64,000 nt of DNA, from the NCBI GenBank assembly GCA_964247975.1, contig CAXTWH010000013.1:1-64000 (forward strand). Reading direction: 5' to 3'. The translations under genes and the position numbers were made by a program. The DNA comes from KBS-96 sp964247975 (GTDB taxonomy: Bacteria; Acidobacteriota; Terriglobia; Bryobacterales; Bryobacteraceae). Positions 49,791 to 59,383 of this stretch are shown piece by piece (the first letter of the stretch is position 1; each line of letters begins with the position of its first letter). The notes under the pieces are model-generated. The model was given only the letters and a program-made list of their open reading frames with translations. It was not told the origin of the DNA and made no database searches.

Positions 49791-52238
49791 TCAATCGTTG
49801 CGCAAAGCTTCAATGGGGTTTAATCGCGCGGCGCGTTGGGCAGGCAGCCAACAGGCTAACGCAGCGACCAGTAAAAGCGTCACAGCGGTGCTGGCGTAAG
49901 TCAGCGGGTCCAACACGTTGACGTTAAACAGCAGGTTTTTGAGAGAAGTCCCGACCAGCACCGATAAGCAAAAGCCAACGGCCAAGCCAATGAATACCGG
50001 CGTTAAACCTTGTTGCAGAATGGTTTGCCGGACTTGGGCCGGACGCGCGCCTAGGGCCATGCGGATTCCGATTTCACTGCGGCGGCGGCTGACACTGAAA
50101 GCCAGTACGCCGTAGATGCCGAGGCAGGCCAGCACCAGAGCGGACACGGCAAAGGCGATCAGCAAGGAAAGCTGAAAGCGGCGTTGGGCTACGGAATCAG
50201 AAATCACTTCTTCCATTAAGCGAACGTGGGAAACGGAAACCTGCGGATCAAGACCAGCCACCAATTTGCGAATTGTAGCGGCTGTGTTCCGGGGGTTGCC
50301 GGTGGTGCGTAGAACGAGATTCATACCAGCGTTATCAGGGTTCTGCCAAAATGGGAAGTACACCATGTTTTCCGGTTGTTTTGTGAGTGAAGCTGCATGA
50401 ACCGTGCCAACGACTCCGATTACCCGCCAGGGTTTGAGTTTCCCGTCCATTTGATATTCCTGGATAGTGTGACCCAATGCATTTTCTCCAGGCCAAAGGC
50501 GGACAGCCAGATTTTCACTAATCACAGCCACGCGCTGTTCACCATCTTTGTCCTCGAAGATTCGGCCAGCTTTTAGGGGGATACCAGCAGTTTGAAAATA
50601 TTGGCTGCTGACCCAATTCTGATCGGTCATGGGCCATTGCGTGACCGGCGGCACTGGACGGTCCGCAGCGGTCATTGGATTATTGTTATTTGCCGCTGTT
50701 AACGGTATTTGCGTGGTGATTCCGCTCATCACTATGCCCGGAGCGGATTGCGTTTTTTCCAACAAACGCCGGAAGAATGGAACTTCTGTTTTCGCATTTT
50801 GATATTTTTCAGGCGGAAGCTGAATAAAAGCAGAAACCAACTGCTGTGCTTGCACGCCGGAAGGTACGTTCAACACTTGAAAGAAACTGCGGAGAAGCAA
50901 ACCTGCGCTGAGAGTTAATACAACCGTAAGGGCTACCTCAGCAACTACAAGCACATTTCCTGCTTTTAAACCCTTACGGTTTTCGGTGGAGGACCGGCTG
51001 GAAGATTGCAGAGCTTCCTGGGGATCGGTGCGGGATGATTTCCAGGCGGGCAGAATGCCGAACAGAAGGGCGCTACCGGCGGCAATCAAAAACGTGAAGA
51101 ACAGCGCAGCAGGATCGAATTGAAGTTCTTCGATGCGCGGCAGATCAAAGGGAGCTTTCGCCCGCACCAAAGCTAAAAACCAAACCGCTACCAAAATGCC
51201 GAGCGCGCCGCCAATGGAAGAAAGCAGAAAACTTTCGCTTAATGCTTCCTGCATCAACTGACGAAACGATCCGCCGACCGCCAGCCGAATAGCCCACTCA
51301 CGACGGCGATTGGCGGCACGAACCAGCATGAGGTTCATCAGGTTAATACAGACGATAAGCAGCACCAGGCAGACTGCGCCGAGCAGCGCCCATAATGGAT
51401 TGCGCACACCACCCGCTAAGGAAGCCTGCAAGGGTTCGATCAGCGGATGCATTTCGATTTCCTCCGATACTTGGGCAAGTACGTTTTTCTCAAATGAATC
51501 CAGCTCGGAATAAGTTTGCGCCACAGACGCTCCGAGCTTCAGGCGCGCCACTCCGAGATAGTTCATGTTGCTGGCAGCATCAGCCAAGTCGTATTTACTG
51601 AATACCAGTGGAATCCAGTATTGGGTTTGCTCCGGCAAAGGCTCAATTTCAGCCAACTGACGCCCGCGAGGAGATGGGAACTGCGGCGCGGTGACGCCGA
51701 TCACCTGAAAGGACTGCCCGTTGAGCGAAATCTTACGACCTAAAATGTGAGGGTCTGCCCCAAACCGGCTGCGCCATAATTCATCGCTGAGGATCACTAC
51801 TTTACTGTTTGCTTCAATTGCTTCCTGGGGCAGGAAGCCACGCCCCAGACGCGGCTGCAATCCAAGCAGATTAAAGAAATTCGGCGTGACCCGAACGCCC
51901 TCCACGGTGAGCGAGCCGTCATTGCCGGAAAGCAAAGCGCTATGCGGACCGATCAAAGCAACGTCCTGCAAAGTGCGGCTGTGGTGTTTCCAAAACTGAT
52001 AATGACTTGCATTCACCGGAACCTTCGCCGCTATGTGAGCAAACGCGGGAATGTGTAGCATCACCGAAACCAGCCGGTCCGGTTCCCGGTAGGCAAGCGG
52101 TTTAAACAGGATGGTACGTGTGATCGTGAACATGGCCGTGGTCGCGCCGATTCCTAAGGCGAGAATCAGAATCGCCATCACGGTAAAGCTGGGAGTGCGC
52201 CGCAGATTGCGGATGGTGAGTTTCAGGGTGGTGAGCAT
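49791..52238 (-). CDS. ADOP-type ABC permease with duplicated FtsX domains
   Basis: An 815-residue protein. The N-terminal helix (TPSFTVMAILILALGIGATTAMFT) is followed by a MacB-like periplasmic domain and the first FtsX unit (VRAANRRREWAIRLAVGGSFRQLMQEAL), a second periplasmic domain, and a last unit (SRRRSEIGIRMALGARPAQVRQTILQQ). This acidobacterial duplicated orphan permease plan is typical of Acidobacteriota. There is no ATPase gene next to it, which is normal for the group. It probably moves lipids, peptides or drugs, partner unknown. Confidence 0.92.
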   Translation of the reverse strand: MLTTLKLTIRNLRRTPSFTVMAILILALGIGATTAMFTITRTILFKPLAYREPDRLVSVMLHIPAFAHIAAKVPVNASHYQFWKHHSRTLQDVALIGPHSALLSGNDGSLTVEGVRVTPNFFNLLGLQPRLGRGFLPQEAIEANSKVVILSDELWRSRFGADPHILGRKISLNGQSFQVIGVTAPQFPSPRGRQLAEIEPLPEQTQYWIPLVFSKYDLADAASNMNYLGVARLKLGASVAQTYSELDSFEKNVLAQVSEEIEMHPLIEPLQASLAGGVRNPLWALLGAVCLVLLIVCINLMNLMLVRAANRRREWAIRLAVGGSFRQLMQEALSESFLLSSIGGALGILVAVWFLALVRAKAPFDLPRIEELQFDPAALFFTFLIAAGSALLFGILPAWKSSRTDPQEALQSSSRSSTENRKGLKAGNVLVVAEVALTVVLTLSAGLLLRSFFQVLNVPSGVQAQQLVSAFIQLPPEKYQNAKTEVPFFRRLLEKTQSAPGIVMSGITTQIPLTAANNNNPMTAADRPVPPVTQWPMTDQNWVSSQYFQTAGIPLKAGRIFEDKDGEQRVAVISENLAVRLWPGENALGHTIQEYQMDGKLKPWRVIGVVGTVHAASLTKQPENMVYFPFWQNPDNAGMNLVLRTTGNPRNTAATIRKLVAGLDPQVSVSHVRLMEEVISDSVAQRRFQLSLLIAFAVSALVLACLGIYGVLAFSVSRRRSEIGIRMALGARPAQVRQTILQQGLTPVFIGLAVGFCLSVLVGTSLKNLLFNVNVLDPLTYASTAVTLLLVAALACWLPAQRAARLNPIEALRND

Positions 52239-52376
52239 CGGTAGATGCTATTGCAAGGGAATGGCCGTTACTGCCTTTTCAAATAGTGAGCAGTATCAAA
52301 AACTTAGCAGCATTTGTCAAATGAATCCAGCGAACAAGTGACCGAATATGGGACAGCACTGCTTTGAAATGAACAC

Positions 52377-53816
52377 TTAGCCCACGTTCAACACTACAGC
52401 CGGGCTGGACGGGTCGGCTACGCGGTTCACTTCAAGCGTGATCGGAAGCGAGAAATAAAAAGTGGACCCCAGGTTTTTCTCCGATTCGGCCCAGATTTTG
52501 CCGCCGTGCCGTTCCACAATTTTGCGGGCAATGGAAAGGCCCATGCCGGTGCCGTCCACTTCGCGGCCGTGGAGCCGCTGAAACAATCCGAAGATGCGCT
52601 CGGCGTGTTCCGGTTCAAAGCCCTGCCCGTTATCAGCCACCGAAACAATCCATTCGGCATTGGTGCGGGCGGCAGAAACTTTGATGTGGGGCGGGGCTTC
52701 ACCGCGGTATTTGATGGCGTTGCCGAGCAGGTTCTGAAACAGTTGAGTGATTTGCAATCCGTCCACCGATAGCGACGGCAAGCCGCTGCTTTCAATCAAC
52801 GCGCCGGATTCCCGAATCGCCGCTTTCAAACTGGTTTCGGCTTCGCGCAGCAGTTTTTCCAAAGAAACAGCGCCGGAAAACTGACCGGTTTTGCGCAGCC
52901 GAACCAGCACCAACAGACCATTGATCAGATCACTCATGCGGCGCGAGGAGCCAACGATGTAATTGATAAATTCATCAGCATCAGCATCCAGCTTTCCCTT
53001 GTAGCGAGCGGCTAATAGCTGCGTAAAACTGGTGATGGTGCGCAGCGGCTCCTGCAAATCATGGCTGGCCACAAAAGCAAACTGCTGTAGTTCTTCATTG
53101 GAATGCTGCAATTCCCGGGTGCGTTCGTTGATGCGGCGTTCGAGGTCCAGGTTCAAAGCGGCCAACTGCTCGCGGGCCATGTCCTGGCCGTGAATGTAAT
53201 CGAGCAGCGTGTGATACAGCGAGATCAAAACAACGATGGTGATTGCCGTGCCGATCAGGAAGAAAAGAAACACGGCGCGGCCCAGACTGCGCTGTTGTTC
53301 ATGAGCAACGGTTAGTTCCTTCCCAAGTTGCAGTTGAATGCTATCGACCGAGCGGCGAATTTCATCCATCGTGTCCTGGTCAGCGCCGCTTTTCACATAT
53401 TGAAATGCAGCCGCGAAACCGGCTGCCTTCTGCGTAGCCAGCACTTTGCTGATTTGATCGAATTTATATTGCACGCGATGAATGAGCTTTTCCACATCGT
53501 CGCGCAGTTCGGGATGATCTTTGAACAGATTGCGGCAGAGTTCTACCTGCGTTTTGAATTGCAGCTTGGCCTGCTCGTAAGGACCCAGGTAGCGTTCATC
53601 GCCGGTAAGCAGGAAGCCGCGCTCGGAAGTTTCAGCATCCTGCGTGAACGAAAGCAGATTGCCGAGCGACGACTGCAGATTCTGCGCCGTCAAAATTTCA
53701 ATGTCGGTGTTTTCCGCTTGCGTGTTGGCAATAAAAAACAGCAGGCTGAAGGCAAGCGGAACAGTGAATAGCAGCGCTAAACGGCGGCGTGTTTTAGATT
53801 GAACAGCAAGAGCCAT
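52377..53816 (-). CDS. CHASE3-domain sensor histidine kinase
   Basis: A 479-residue membrane kinase. The N-terminal helix (LALLFTVPLAFSLLFFIAN) is followed by a CHASE3 sensor (residues 35-185, with ETSERGFLLTGDERYLGPY) and a second helix (AVFLFFLIGTAITIVVLISLY). A coiled coil, the DHp box FVASHDLQEPLR, and the ATPase domain with N box NAIKYR, DNGQGF and GTGMGLSIARKIVERHGG complete it. It autophosphorylates on the His of the DHp box. No response regulator is adjacent, so it is an orphan. Confidence 0.93.
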   Translation of the reverse strand: MALAVQSKTRRRLALLFTVPLAFSLLFFIANTQAENTDIEILTAQNLQSSLGNLLSFTQDAETSERGFLLTGDERYLGPYEQAKLQFKTQVELCRNLFKDHPELRDDVEKLIHRVQYKFDQISKVLATQKAAGFAAAFQYVKSGADQDTMDEIRRSVDSIQLQLGKELTVAHEQQRSLGRAVFLFFLIGTAITIVVLISLYHTLLDYIHGQDMAREQLAALNLDLERRINERTRELQHSNEELQQFAFVASHDLQEPLRTITSFTQLLAARYKGKLDADADEFINYIVGSSRRMSDLINGLLVLVRLRKTGQFSGAVSLEKLLREAETSLKAAIRESGALIESSGLPSLSVDGLQITQLFQNLLGNAIKYRGEAPPHIKVSAARTNAEWIVSVADNGQGFEPEHAERIFGLFQRLHGREVDGTGMGLSIARKIVERHGGKIWAESEKNLGSTFYFSLPITLEVNRVADPSSPAVVLNVG

Positions 53817-53989
53817 ATTCCAGACTTGTTCCTGTGCAATTGTGTTTTTCGCGCTTCTTTCAGGTTAAAACCACGATGAAACGCATCCGAAACCAATTTA
53901 CTTATCATCACAGAATTACGTTCAAAATCCTACAACTTTTTCTATGATGGGCAGAATTGGTTTCCAAACCGCTTGGCAGCGACAATTCT

Positions 53990-55795
53990 TTACCGCTGAT
54001 TCGATTTCAGGATCTTCTTTCGAAGCCGGATTGATTTCGGCGTAATTTCCACGTATTCATCTTCGCGAATGAATTCAATGGCCTGCTCTAGATTGAGAAC
54101 GCGCGGCGGCACCAAGCGGATCGCATCATCGGAGGTGGAAGCACGCATATTTGTGAGTTTCTTCTCTTTCACAATGTTGACATCCAAATCGTTTCCGCGA
54201 GAATTCTCACCAATAATCATGCCTTCATACACTTCAGTAGTCGGCTCGATGAAAATAACGCCGCGCTCCTGCAAATTGTAAATAGAGTAGCTAGTAGCAA
54301 TGCCGGCGCGGTCCGAAATTAACGAACCGGTAGGCCGGGTTTCGATGCCGCCCTGCCATTCGATGTAGCCGTGAAACAGCGAATTCATGATGGCAGTGCC
54401 TTTAGTATCGGTCAGCATCTCACTGCGCAGGCCGATCAAGCCGCGCGACGGCACATGAAATTCCAGGCGAACGCGGCCGGAGCCGTTGTTCACCATTTTG
54501 GCCATTTTGCCTTTGCGGATTCCGAGCTTTTCGATGACAACGCCGATGAATTCTTCCGGGCAGTCGATCACCAGCAGTTCTAAAGGCTCATGCAGTTTGC
54601 CGTCAATGGTGCGGGTTAATATTTCGGGTTTACCCACCTGTAGTTCGTAGCCTTCGCGGCGCATCATTTCAATGAGAATGGCAAGCTGCAATTCGCCGCG
54701 TCCCATCACTTTGAAAGCGTCAGGGCCGCCCGCTTCTTCTACTCGGATAGACACGTTGGTCAACAACTCTTTATCGAGCCGGTCGCGCAGATTGCGGGAA
54801 GTGACGTACTGCCCTTCCCTGCCCGCAAACGGCGAGTTGTTAATGGTAAACGTCATGGCGATGGTCGGCTCGTCAATTTGAATATGCGGCAGCGGCGCGG
54901 GCGATTCCGCATCCGTTACGGTTTCGCCGATGGTGATGCCTTCCACGCCGGCAATCGCCAGCACATCGCCGGGTTTCGCAATCGTTTCATCAACGCGCTT
55001 TAAACCTTCAAAGGAATACAGCTTGGTGATGCGCGTTTTCTGGACGGTTCCATCCAGCTTGCAGATTGCTACTTCGTCACCATGCCGTAAAGTACCGTTG
55101 AACACGCGCCCAATAGCCAACCGGCCCAGGTAATCGCTGTAATCGAGATTAGCGACTAGAATCTGAAGTTTTTCGCTGGGGTTGCCTTTGGGAGGCGGAA
55201 TGTATTGCAGAATCGCTTCAAACAACGGCTGCAAGGTGTCACTTTCTTCTTCCATCGAACGCTTGGCGATGCCTGCTTTTCCGTTGGTGTAGACGATGGG
55301 AAAATCCAACTGATCTTCGGTGGCGTCCAGATCAATAAACAGATCGTAGACTTCGTTTAAGACTTCCTGCACGCGGGCATCGGGACGGTCAATTTTGTTG
55401 ATCACCAAAACCGGCGTCAGCTTTGCTTCCAGCGCTTTCATCAAAACGTAACGCGTTTGCGGCAGCGGGCCTTCGCTGGCATCTACCAGCAGCATCACGC
55501 CGTCCACAATCTTCAGGGCGCGCTCCACTTCGCCGCCGAAGTCGCTGTGGCCGGGCGTGTCAACAATGTTGATTTTGGTGCCGTGATAGCGGACGCCGGT
55601 GGTTTTCGCGAGGATCGTGATGCCGCGTTCGCGCTCCAGATCGTTGGAATCCATCACGCGGTCGGTCATGGCTTCGTTAGCACGGAAAATGCCGCTTTGC
55701 CGGAGCATGGCATCTACCAGCGTGGTTTTGCCGTGGTCGACGTGAGCAATGATAGCGATGTTACGGGTGTTTGAAAATTCGAAAACTGCACTCAT
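53990..55795 (-). CDS. typA: Ribosome-associated GTPase TypA/BipA
   Basis: A 601-residue translational GTPase: AHVDHGKTTLVD (G1), the switch I region ERGITILAKTT, DTPGHSDFG (G3), NKIDRPDA (G4), domain II and the BipA-specific C-terminal part (ETRPTGSLISDRAGIATSYSIYNLQERG). It binds the ribosome and helps in 50S assembly, biofilm formation and stress growth. The 173-base gap downstream and the 78-base gap upstream hold no other features. It is a lone gene. Confidence 0.96.
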   Translation of the reverse strand: MSAVFEFSNTRNIAIIAHVDHGKTTLVDAMLRQSGIFRANEAMTDRVMDSNDLERERGITILAKTTGVRYHGTKINIVDTPGHSDFGGEVERALKIVDGVMLLVDASEGPLPQTRYVLMKALEAKLTPVLVINKIDRPDARVQEVLNEVYDLFIDLDATEDQLDFPIVYTNGKAGIAKRSMEEESDTLQPLFEAILQYIPPPKGNPSEKLQILVANLDYSDYLGRLAIGRVFNGTLRHGDEVAICKLDGTVQKTRITKLYSFEGLKRVDETIAKPGDVLAIAGVEGITIGETVTDAESPAPLPHIQIDEPTIAMTFTINNSPFAGREGQYVTSRNLRDRLDKELLTNVSIRVEEAGGPDAFKVMGRGELQLAILIEMMRREGYELQVGKPEILTRTIDGKLHEPLELLVIDCPEEFIGVVIEKLGIRKGKMAKMVNNGSGRVRLEFHVPSRGLIGLRSEMLTDTKGTAIMNSLFHGYIEWQGGIETRPTGSLISDRAGIATSYSIYNLQERGVIFIEPTTEVYEGMIIGENSRGNDLDVNIVKEKKLTNMRASTSDDAIRLVPPRVLNLEQAIEFIREDEYVEITPKSIRLRKKILKSNQR

Positions 55796-55873
55796 TCAGG
55801 AAATTACATGGTCTCATGAGAGCGGGTAGCAACTTGAAGATGCCGATTTACGATGGGCTAAAAAGGCCGTATT

Positions 55874-56128
55874 ATGAAAACTATGGAGAGACTACAATTA
55901 GACTGGTCCACGTGTCCGGGCGTTGAGATTGATCCCAAGCGCCAAAGCGGAGCGCCTGTTTTTGCAGGGACGCGAATACCGGTAGATGTAGTCTTGAACA
56001 ACATTCACCACGGCGGCACATCCGAGGAGATTGCTGAGATTTTGGATAATTTTCCGGTGACCCGGGAGCAGGTTGAGCTTGTGCTTGGTTATCTGCATGG
56101 CAAGTGCGAAGCAGTGCTACGGGCTTAA
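55874..56128 (+). CDS. DUF433 antitoxin-like protein
   Basis: An 84-residue protein with the DUF433 pattern: CPGVEIDPKRQSGAPVFAGTRIPVDVVLNNI, GGTSEEIAEILDNFPVTREQVELVLGYL. This helix-turn-helix fold acts as the antitoxin partner of PIN-like DUF5615 proteins, and one follows six bases downstream. AAGG precedes the ATG. Confidence 0.85.
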   Translation: MKTMERLQLDWSTCPGVEIDPKRQSGAPVFAGTRIPVDVVLNNIHHGGTSEEIAEILDNFPVTREQVELVLGYLHGKCEAVLRA

Positions 56129-56134
56129 ATCCTG

Positions 56135-56461
56135 GTGAAAATGCTTTTTGATGTTAATGTCCCGCGCCGTCTGCGTACTCTGCTAATAAATCATGAAATC
56201 AGTACCGCCCAGGAACAGGGCTGGGGAATAATCGAGAATGGTGAATTGTTATGTGCCTCCGAATCTGCCGGTTTTGAGGCTTTCATCACAGCAGATCAAA
56301 ATATTGCTTATCAGCAGAATCTATCCTTGCGAAAGATCGCAATTATCGTGTTATCGACTAATGATTGGTCTGTGTTGAAACATGCTGGCGACCAGATACT
56401 GGCAGCTATTCAGGAAGCGCGACCAGGAAGTTTTCAGAAAATTAGAATTTTCCGTTTGTAA
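56135..56461 (+). CDS. DUF5615 PIN-like toxin
   Basis: A 108-residue protein of the DUF5615/Mut7-C PIN-like fold: MLFDVNVPRRLRTLL with the first Asp, GAFITADQNI-like strand (AFITADQNIAYQQNL) and a final strand (IIVLSTNDWSVL). It is probably a ribonuclease or tRNA-modifying toxin. GTG 56135 is used, although ATG 56141 starts closer to the domain. It forms a complete module with the DUF433 gene. Confidence 0.82.
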   Translation: MKMLFDVNVPRRLRTLLINHEISTAQEQGWGIIENGELLCASESAGFEAFITADQNIAYQQNLSLRKIAIIVLSTNDWSVLKHAGDQILAAIQEARPGSFQKIRIFRL

Positions 56462-56558
56462 ATCACAGTTGAGTTTAGGTTTACGATTATGCTGTTTACC
56501 ATAAGGTTAACCGGTATAAGCCACAAATCTTGGGCTTTAAAAAAGCTAAACTGAAAAC

Positions 56559-56816
56559 ATGAGTAGCTTGCAGATTCCCATTGCTATAACTCCTGAGCAT
56601 CTTTCAGAAGAGTTGAAGCATCCCACTGCCGAAGTAATCTGGAATCGCGCTATTGAAATATTCGGAGACCAGGCAAAAGCTAGAAGTTGGATGACTTCGA
56701 GCCGGGACATTTTTGATGGGCAGTCTCCCAAGGAACTAGTATCCAGTGCCGATATTTCGCAAATGCGTCGTGTGTTTGAAGTGCTGATCCGCATTGATTA
56801 CGGTGTTTTCTCTTAG
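56559..56816 (+). CDS. DUF2384 (MbcA/ParS/Xre) antitoxin
   Basis: An 85-residue protein with the antitoxin pattern WNRAIEIFGDQAKARSWMTSSRDIFDGQSPKELVSSA and the ending VFEVLIRIDYGVFS, which inserts into the active site of a RES toxin. The N-terminal Xre part is short. Only a remnant of the toxin follows, so it is an orphan antitoxin. It could still bind the DNA upstream. Confidence 0.85.
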   Translation: MSSLQIPIAITPEHLSEELKHPTAEVIWNRAIEIFGDQAKARSWMTSSRDIFDGQSPKELVSSADISQMRRVFEVLIRIDYGVFS

Positions 56817-56823
56817 CCTTTGA

Positions 56824-56886
56824 ATGGTTACCTACCGGTTACACCGTTCGGTGCGGGCGTTTTTAATGGAGGAGAATGAGCTTTGA
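56824..56886 (+). pseudogene. Truncated RES-domain toxin remnant
   Basis: Eight bases after the DUF2384 stop, ATG 56824 reads MVTYRLHRSVR, the usual start of RES proteins. A shifted frame gives GAGVFNGGE, which resembles the following RES motif. Both stop within 63 bases and the rest of the domain, with its catalytic Arg and Glu, is gone. The intact antitoxin ahead supports the identity. Confidence 0.65.
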
Positions 56887-57070
56887 CAATGTTCCGCACT
56901 GGACTGGTCACGATGAAGTAATCACGGAAGTACGCTCGGCTCGTGACTTGTATACAGCGCAATTTGAGTATGACTTGCAGCGCATCGTGGAAGATTTGCG
57001 ATTTAAAGAAGCGCAGCACCCGGAACGGAAAGCTGTTCTCCTGCCCTTAGCCCCTTCAACTATGGATTGA
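56876..57070 (+). CDS. Small hypothetical protein, 64 residues
   Basis: A 64-residue charged protein (EVRSARDLYTAQFEYDLQRI, then VEDLRFKEAQHPERKAVLLPLAP). It resembles small proteins of similar length common in Acidobacteria and cyanobacteria, in which a VRxxRxxY...F.YDL helix is followed by a Pro-rich end. Function unknown, possibly toxin-antitoxin-associated. GGAGGAGA lies just ahead of ATG 56876, overlapping the RES relic. Confidence 0.5.
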   Translation: MSFDNVPHWTGHDEVITEVRSARDLYTAQFEYDLQRIVEDLRFKEAQHPERKAVLLPLAPSTMD

Positions 57071-57095
57071 AATTTTGAGAAATGACTTTCTATAA

Positions 57096-57590
57096 ATGCA
57101 AACCCGAATCTGGCAACGAAATTCTTTTACGAGCAATGCCATCCGAATAACTGCACTGATTTTGGTTGCTTATTCATTTGTATCGGCGCAAGTTCTAAAT
57201 TTAGCTGAACACGATTTTCCCGCAGTGGTGACCTTTGTTGCCCCTGCTTATCCGCGCGTCGCTAAAGACCATAGAATGCAGGGTAGGACGATCACGCGCA
57301 TTTCGATTGATCGCACCGGCGTTGTGACGAAAACAAAGATAATCAGTGGTCATCCTGTTTTCGAAAAATACGTTTTGGAAGCTCTGAAGCAGTGGCGATT
57401 CAAGCCGTCCAATCAGGAACACACATTCCAAATTATCTGCACATTCGAGCTCACGGATAATGATTGCGAAGGAACCGATAAACACCCAATCACAGCAGAA
57501 ACTCAAGTTTCCGCGGAGCTACCTTTTGTTGTTCGTATCAAAACGGGCCTGCCTTGTGAAGAAACCAACAACAGCCAGAATCGAAAATAG
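57096..57590 (+). CDS. Secreted TonB-C domain protein
   Basis: A 164-residue exported protein with a signal (ITALILVAYSFVSAQVLN) and a TonB C-terminal domain: PAYPRVAKDHRMQGRTITRISIDRTGVVTKTKIISGHPVFEKYVLEALKQWRF. It lacks the Pro-rich linker and membrane anchor of true TonB, so it is a stand-alone periplasmic TonB-C protein. The following minus-strand gene also holds a TonB-C-like segment. Two Cys residues at the end (ICTFEL and NDC) could pair. Confidence 0.75.
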   Translation: MQTRIWQRNSFTSNAIRITALILVAYSFVSAQVLNLAEHDFPAVVTFVAPAYPRVAKDHRMQGRTITRISIDRTGVVTKTKIISGHPVFEKYVLEALKQWRFKPSNQEHTFQIICTFELTDNDCEGTDKHPITAETQVSAELPFVVRIKTGLPCEETNNSQNRK

Positions 57591-57642
57591 AACAGTTGAT
57601 GCTAAAGCCTATCCGGGTCGTTGTGCATCAGCTACATTAATT

Positions 57643-59358
57643 TCACTTCTGCATTTGCTTGCTCTCTAGAGCCTGTTCAAGCACGGCCACGAGTTCTGTA
57701 TCGCCCATTTCACGCGCGACTTGAACGGCTGTCTGGCCTTGATCGTCCCGCGCAGATACATCAGCGCCGAGTTCAATCAGAACTTTAGCGTAATCTGCAT
57801 CGAAGCACGTCATTAAGGGCGTACGGCTATACTGATCGCGGGCGTTTACATCGGCGCCGGCTGCGACGAGCAGACGCAGAATCGCAACTGAATTGTTCAC
57901 GCTGGAAGCCTTGAAAATAGGCGTTTCTCCATCTTGGGTATCATGAACATTTACGTTAGCGCCAGCCCGGATGAGAGAACGGAGAATCTGAATATTCTCG
58001 GACTGATTCAAAATTCTGGTCAGCAATATATTGATCGCGTTCTGGCCGTCCTTGTCGGTAGCGTTCACATTCGGGTGGAACTTCAACAACTCGTCAACAG
58101 CAGCCGCTTTGCCGGAATAAACTGCGCTGATCAGCGGCGGAGTCCCATCATCCTTCTTTGAAAGGGGACCGTCGGGCTTGGCTCCCCGCGCCATTAGAAA
58201 ACGCATTGTGGGAACGTCACCCATTGCGGCGGCAGTGGCTAACGCCTCAGTCAGAATGGTTGCCGGGGTACGCTGGCGGTCGCGCAGAAGGCATTGGAGA
58301 AGAACGGGGTTCCCGTAAAGAGCAGCGCTCACCAGCGGACTTTCGGCGGGATGTCGTGAGCGAACAGGAGGAAACCCCTGCTCAAGGTAAAGCTGAAGAA
58401 TATCAGGATGTCCTATTGCCGCTAAGAACAGCTTGTCATTATCGGAAGTGTTCGCTTTGAAATTCCAGTGTTCGCGGAGCAAAGAAGGGGCCGTGTCACT
58501 GTTGCCTTGAAGCCATTTGTCGGTTTGCGCCGCTTCCTCAATCAGATTTTCCAGGCGCGCAACAATCTTCGGTAGGCCCACTATATAACCCTGATGATCG
58601 ACCACCTTTTTCTTGCGTCCGTCAAACTCTAGGGAAATAACAGAACCGAGCAGAACAGTAGGGGATATTTCGTATTTGTCTTTCAAGGAGAAGAAGTCAG
58701 CTTCCTGAAAACTCGACAGCAAACGCGAGACCGCTGCTAGCGAGATGCGCTCCCGGTGTCGTCCGGCAATGAGCATCAACCCGCTAGTGCCTTGGTAGAA
58801 AACATCACCATTGCCGTGTACCTCGACAGAATACACAGGGCAATACTCGTCACAAGGTTTACGCTCCAGCCGAATGTGCAAGCTGTTCCAATTCTTAATG
58901 CTCGGAAAAGGAACGCGGGGAGAAGCCCATTCTTCGGGCAGGTAAATGGGTATGAAGTCTGCACAGGTAGCCCGGACCGCTTGATTATTCCGCTGAAATG
59001 GTTTGAAATGCCGCTTCATTTCCAGTGTTTCGGCTTCCGCGAAAACAGCAGGAGAGCCTTGCAGGGCATGTGCCGCTTCAACTTCTCCGCGAGTATTTAT
59101 GGTGACTTGCAGGCGTACTGACTGCCCGAATTGGGGCGGAACACGCGCATAAATTATGCTGGGTGGGCCAATCTGATGCGCGGAACACTCGTTGTTTTCG
59201 ATGGAAATCGGCGTATTAGGGGTTTGCGCCTGAGCGGATGCGAGGAAATAAATGAAGAACGAAATGGCAATAGCCAAGGCTAGACGAGCAGCTTTGCGGC
59301 TTATGAGGGGATTGTAGATGTTGACCCGCAGATCGATGATACTTCTGTTTGGCTCCAT
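57643..59358 (-). CDS. TonB-C / DUF6438 / ankyrin-repeat secreted protein
   Basis: A 571-residue protein. The signal (LALAIAISFFIYFLASAQA) is followed by a TonB-C-like part (PPQFGQSVRLQVTINTRGEVEAAHALQG), a DUF6438 part (RKPCDEYCPVYSVEVHGNGDVFYQG) and about seven ankyrin repeats (for example GANVNVHDTQDGETPIFKAS, AGADVNARDQYSRTPLMTC, GADVSARDDQGQTAVQVAR). It is probably periplasmic or surface-exposed. ATG 59358 is preferred; the longer TTG at 59397 lies inside the preceding gene. The three-domain combination is unusual. Confidence 0.78.
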   Translation of the reverse strand: MEPNRSIIDLRVNIYNPLISRKAARLALAIAISFFIYFLASAQAQTPNTPISIENNECSAHQIGPPSIIYARVPPQFGQSVRLQVTINTRGEVEAAHALQGSPAVFAEAETLEMKRHFKPFQRNNQAVRATCADFIPIYLPEEWASPRVPFPSIKNWNSLHIRLERKPCDEYCPVYSVEVHGNGDVFYQGTSGLMLIAGRHRERISLAAVSRLLSSFQEADFFSLKDKYEISPTVLLGSVISLEFDGRKKKVVDHQGYIVGLPKIVARLENLIEEAAQTDKWLQGNSDTAPSLLREHWNFKANTSDNDKLFLAAIGHPDILQLYLEQGFPPVRSRHPAESPLVSAALYGNPVLLQCLLRDRQRTPATILTEALATAAAMGDVPTMRFLMARGAKPDGPLSKKDDGTPPLISAVYSGKAAAVDELLKFHPNVNATDKDGQNAINILLTRILNQSENIQILRSLIRAGANVNVHDTQDGETPIFKASSVNNSVAILRLLVAAGADVNARDQYSRTPLMTCFDADYAKVLIELGADVSARDDQGQTAVQVAREMGDTELVAVLEQALESKQMQK

Positions 59359-59383
59359 TGCTGTTTGAGGATTAAGTAGCCGG

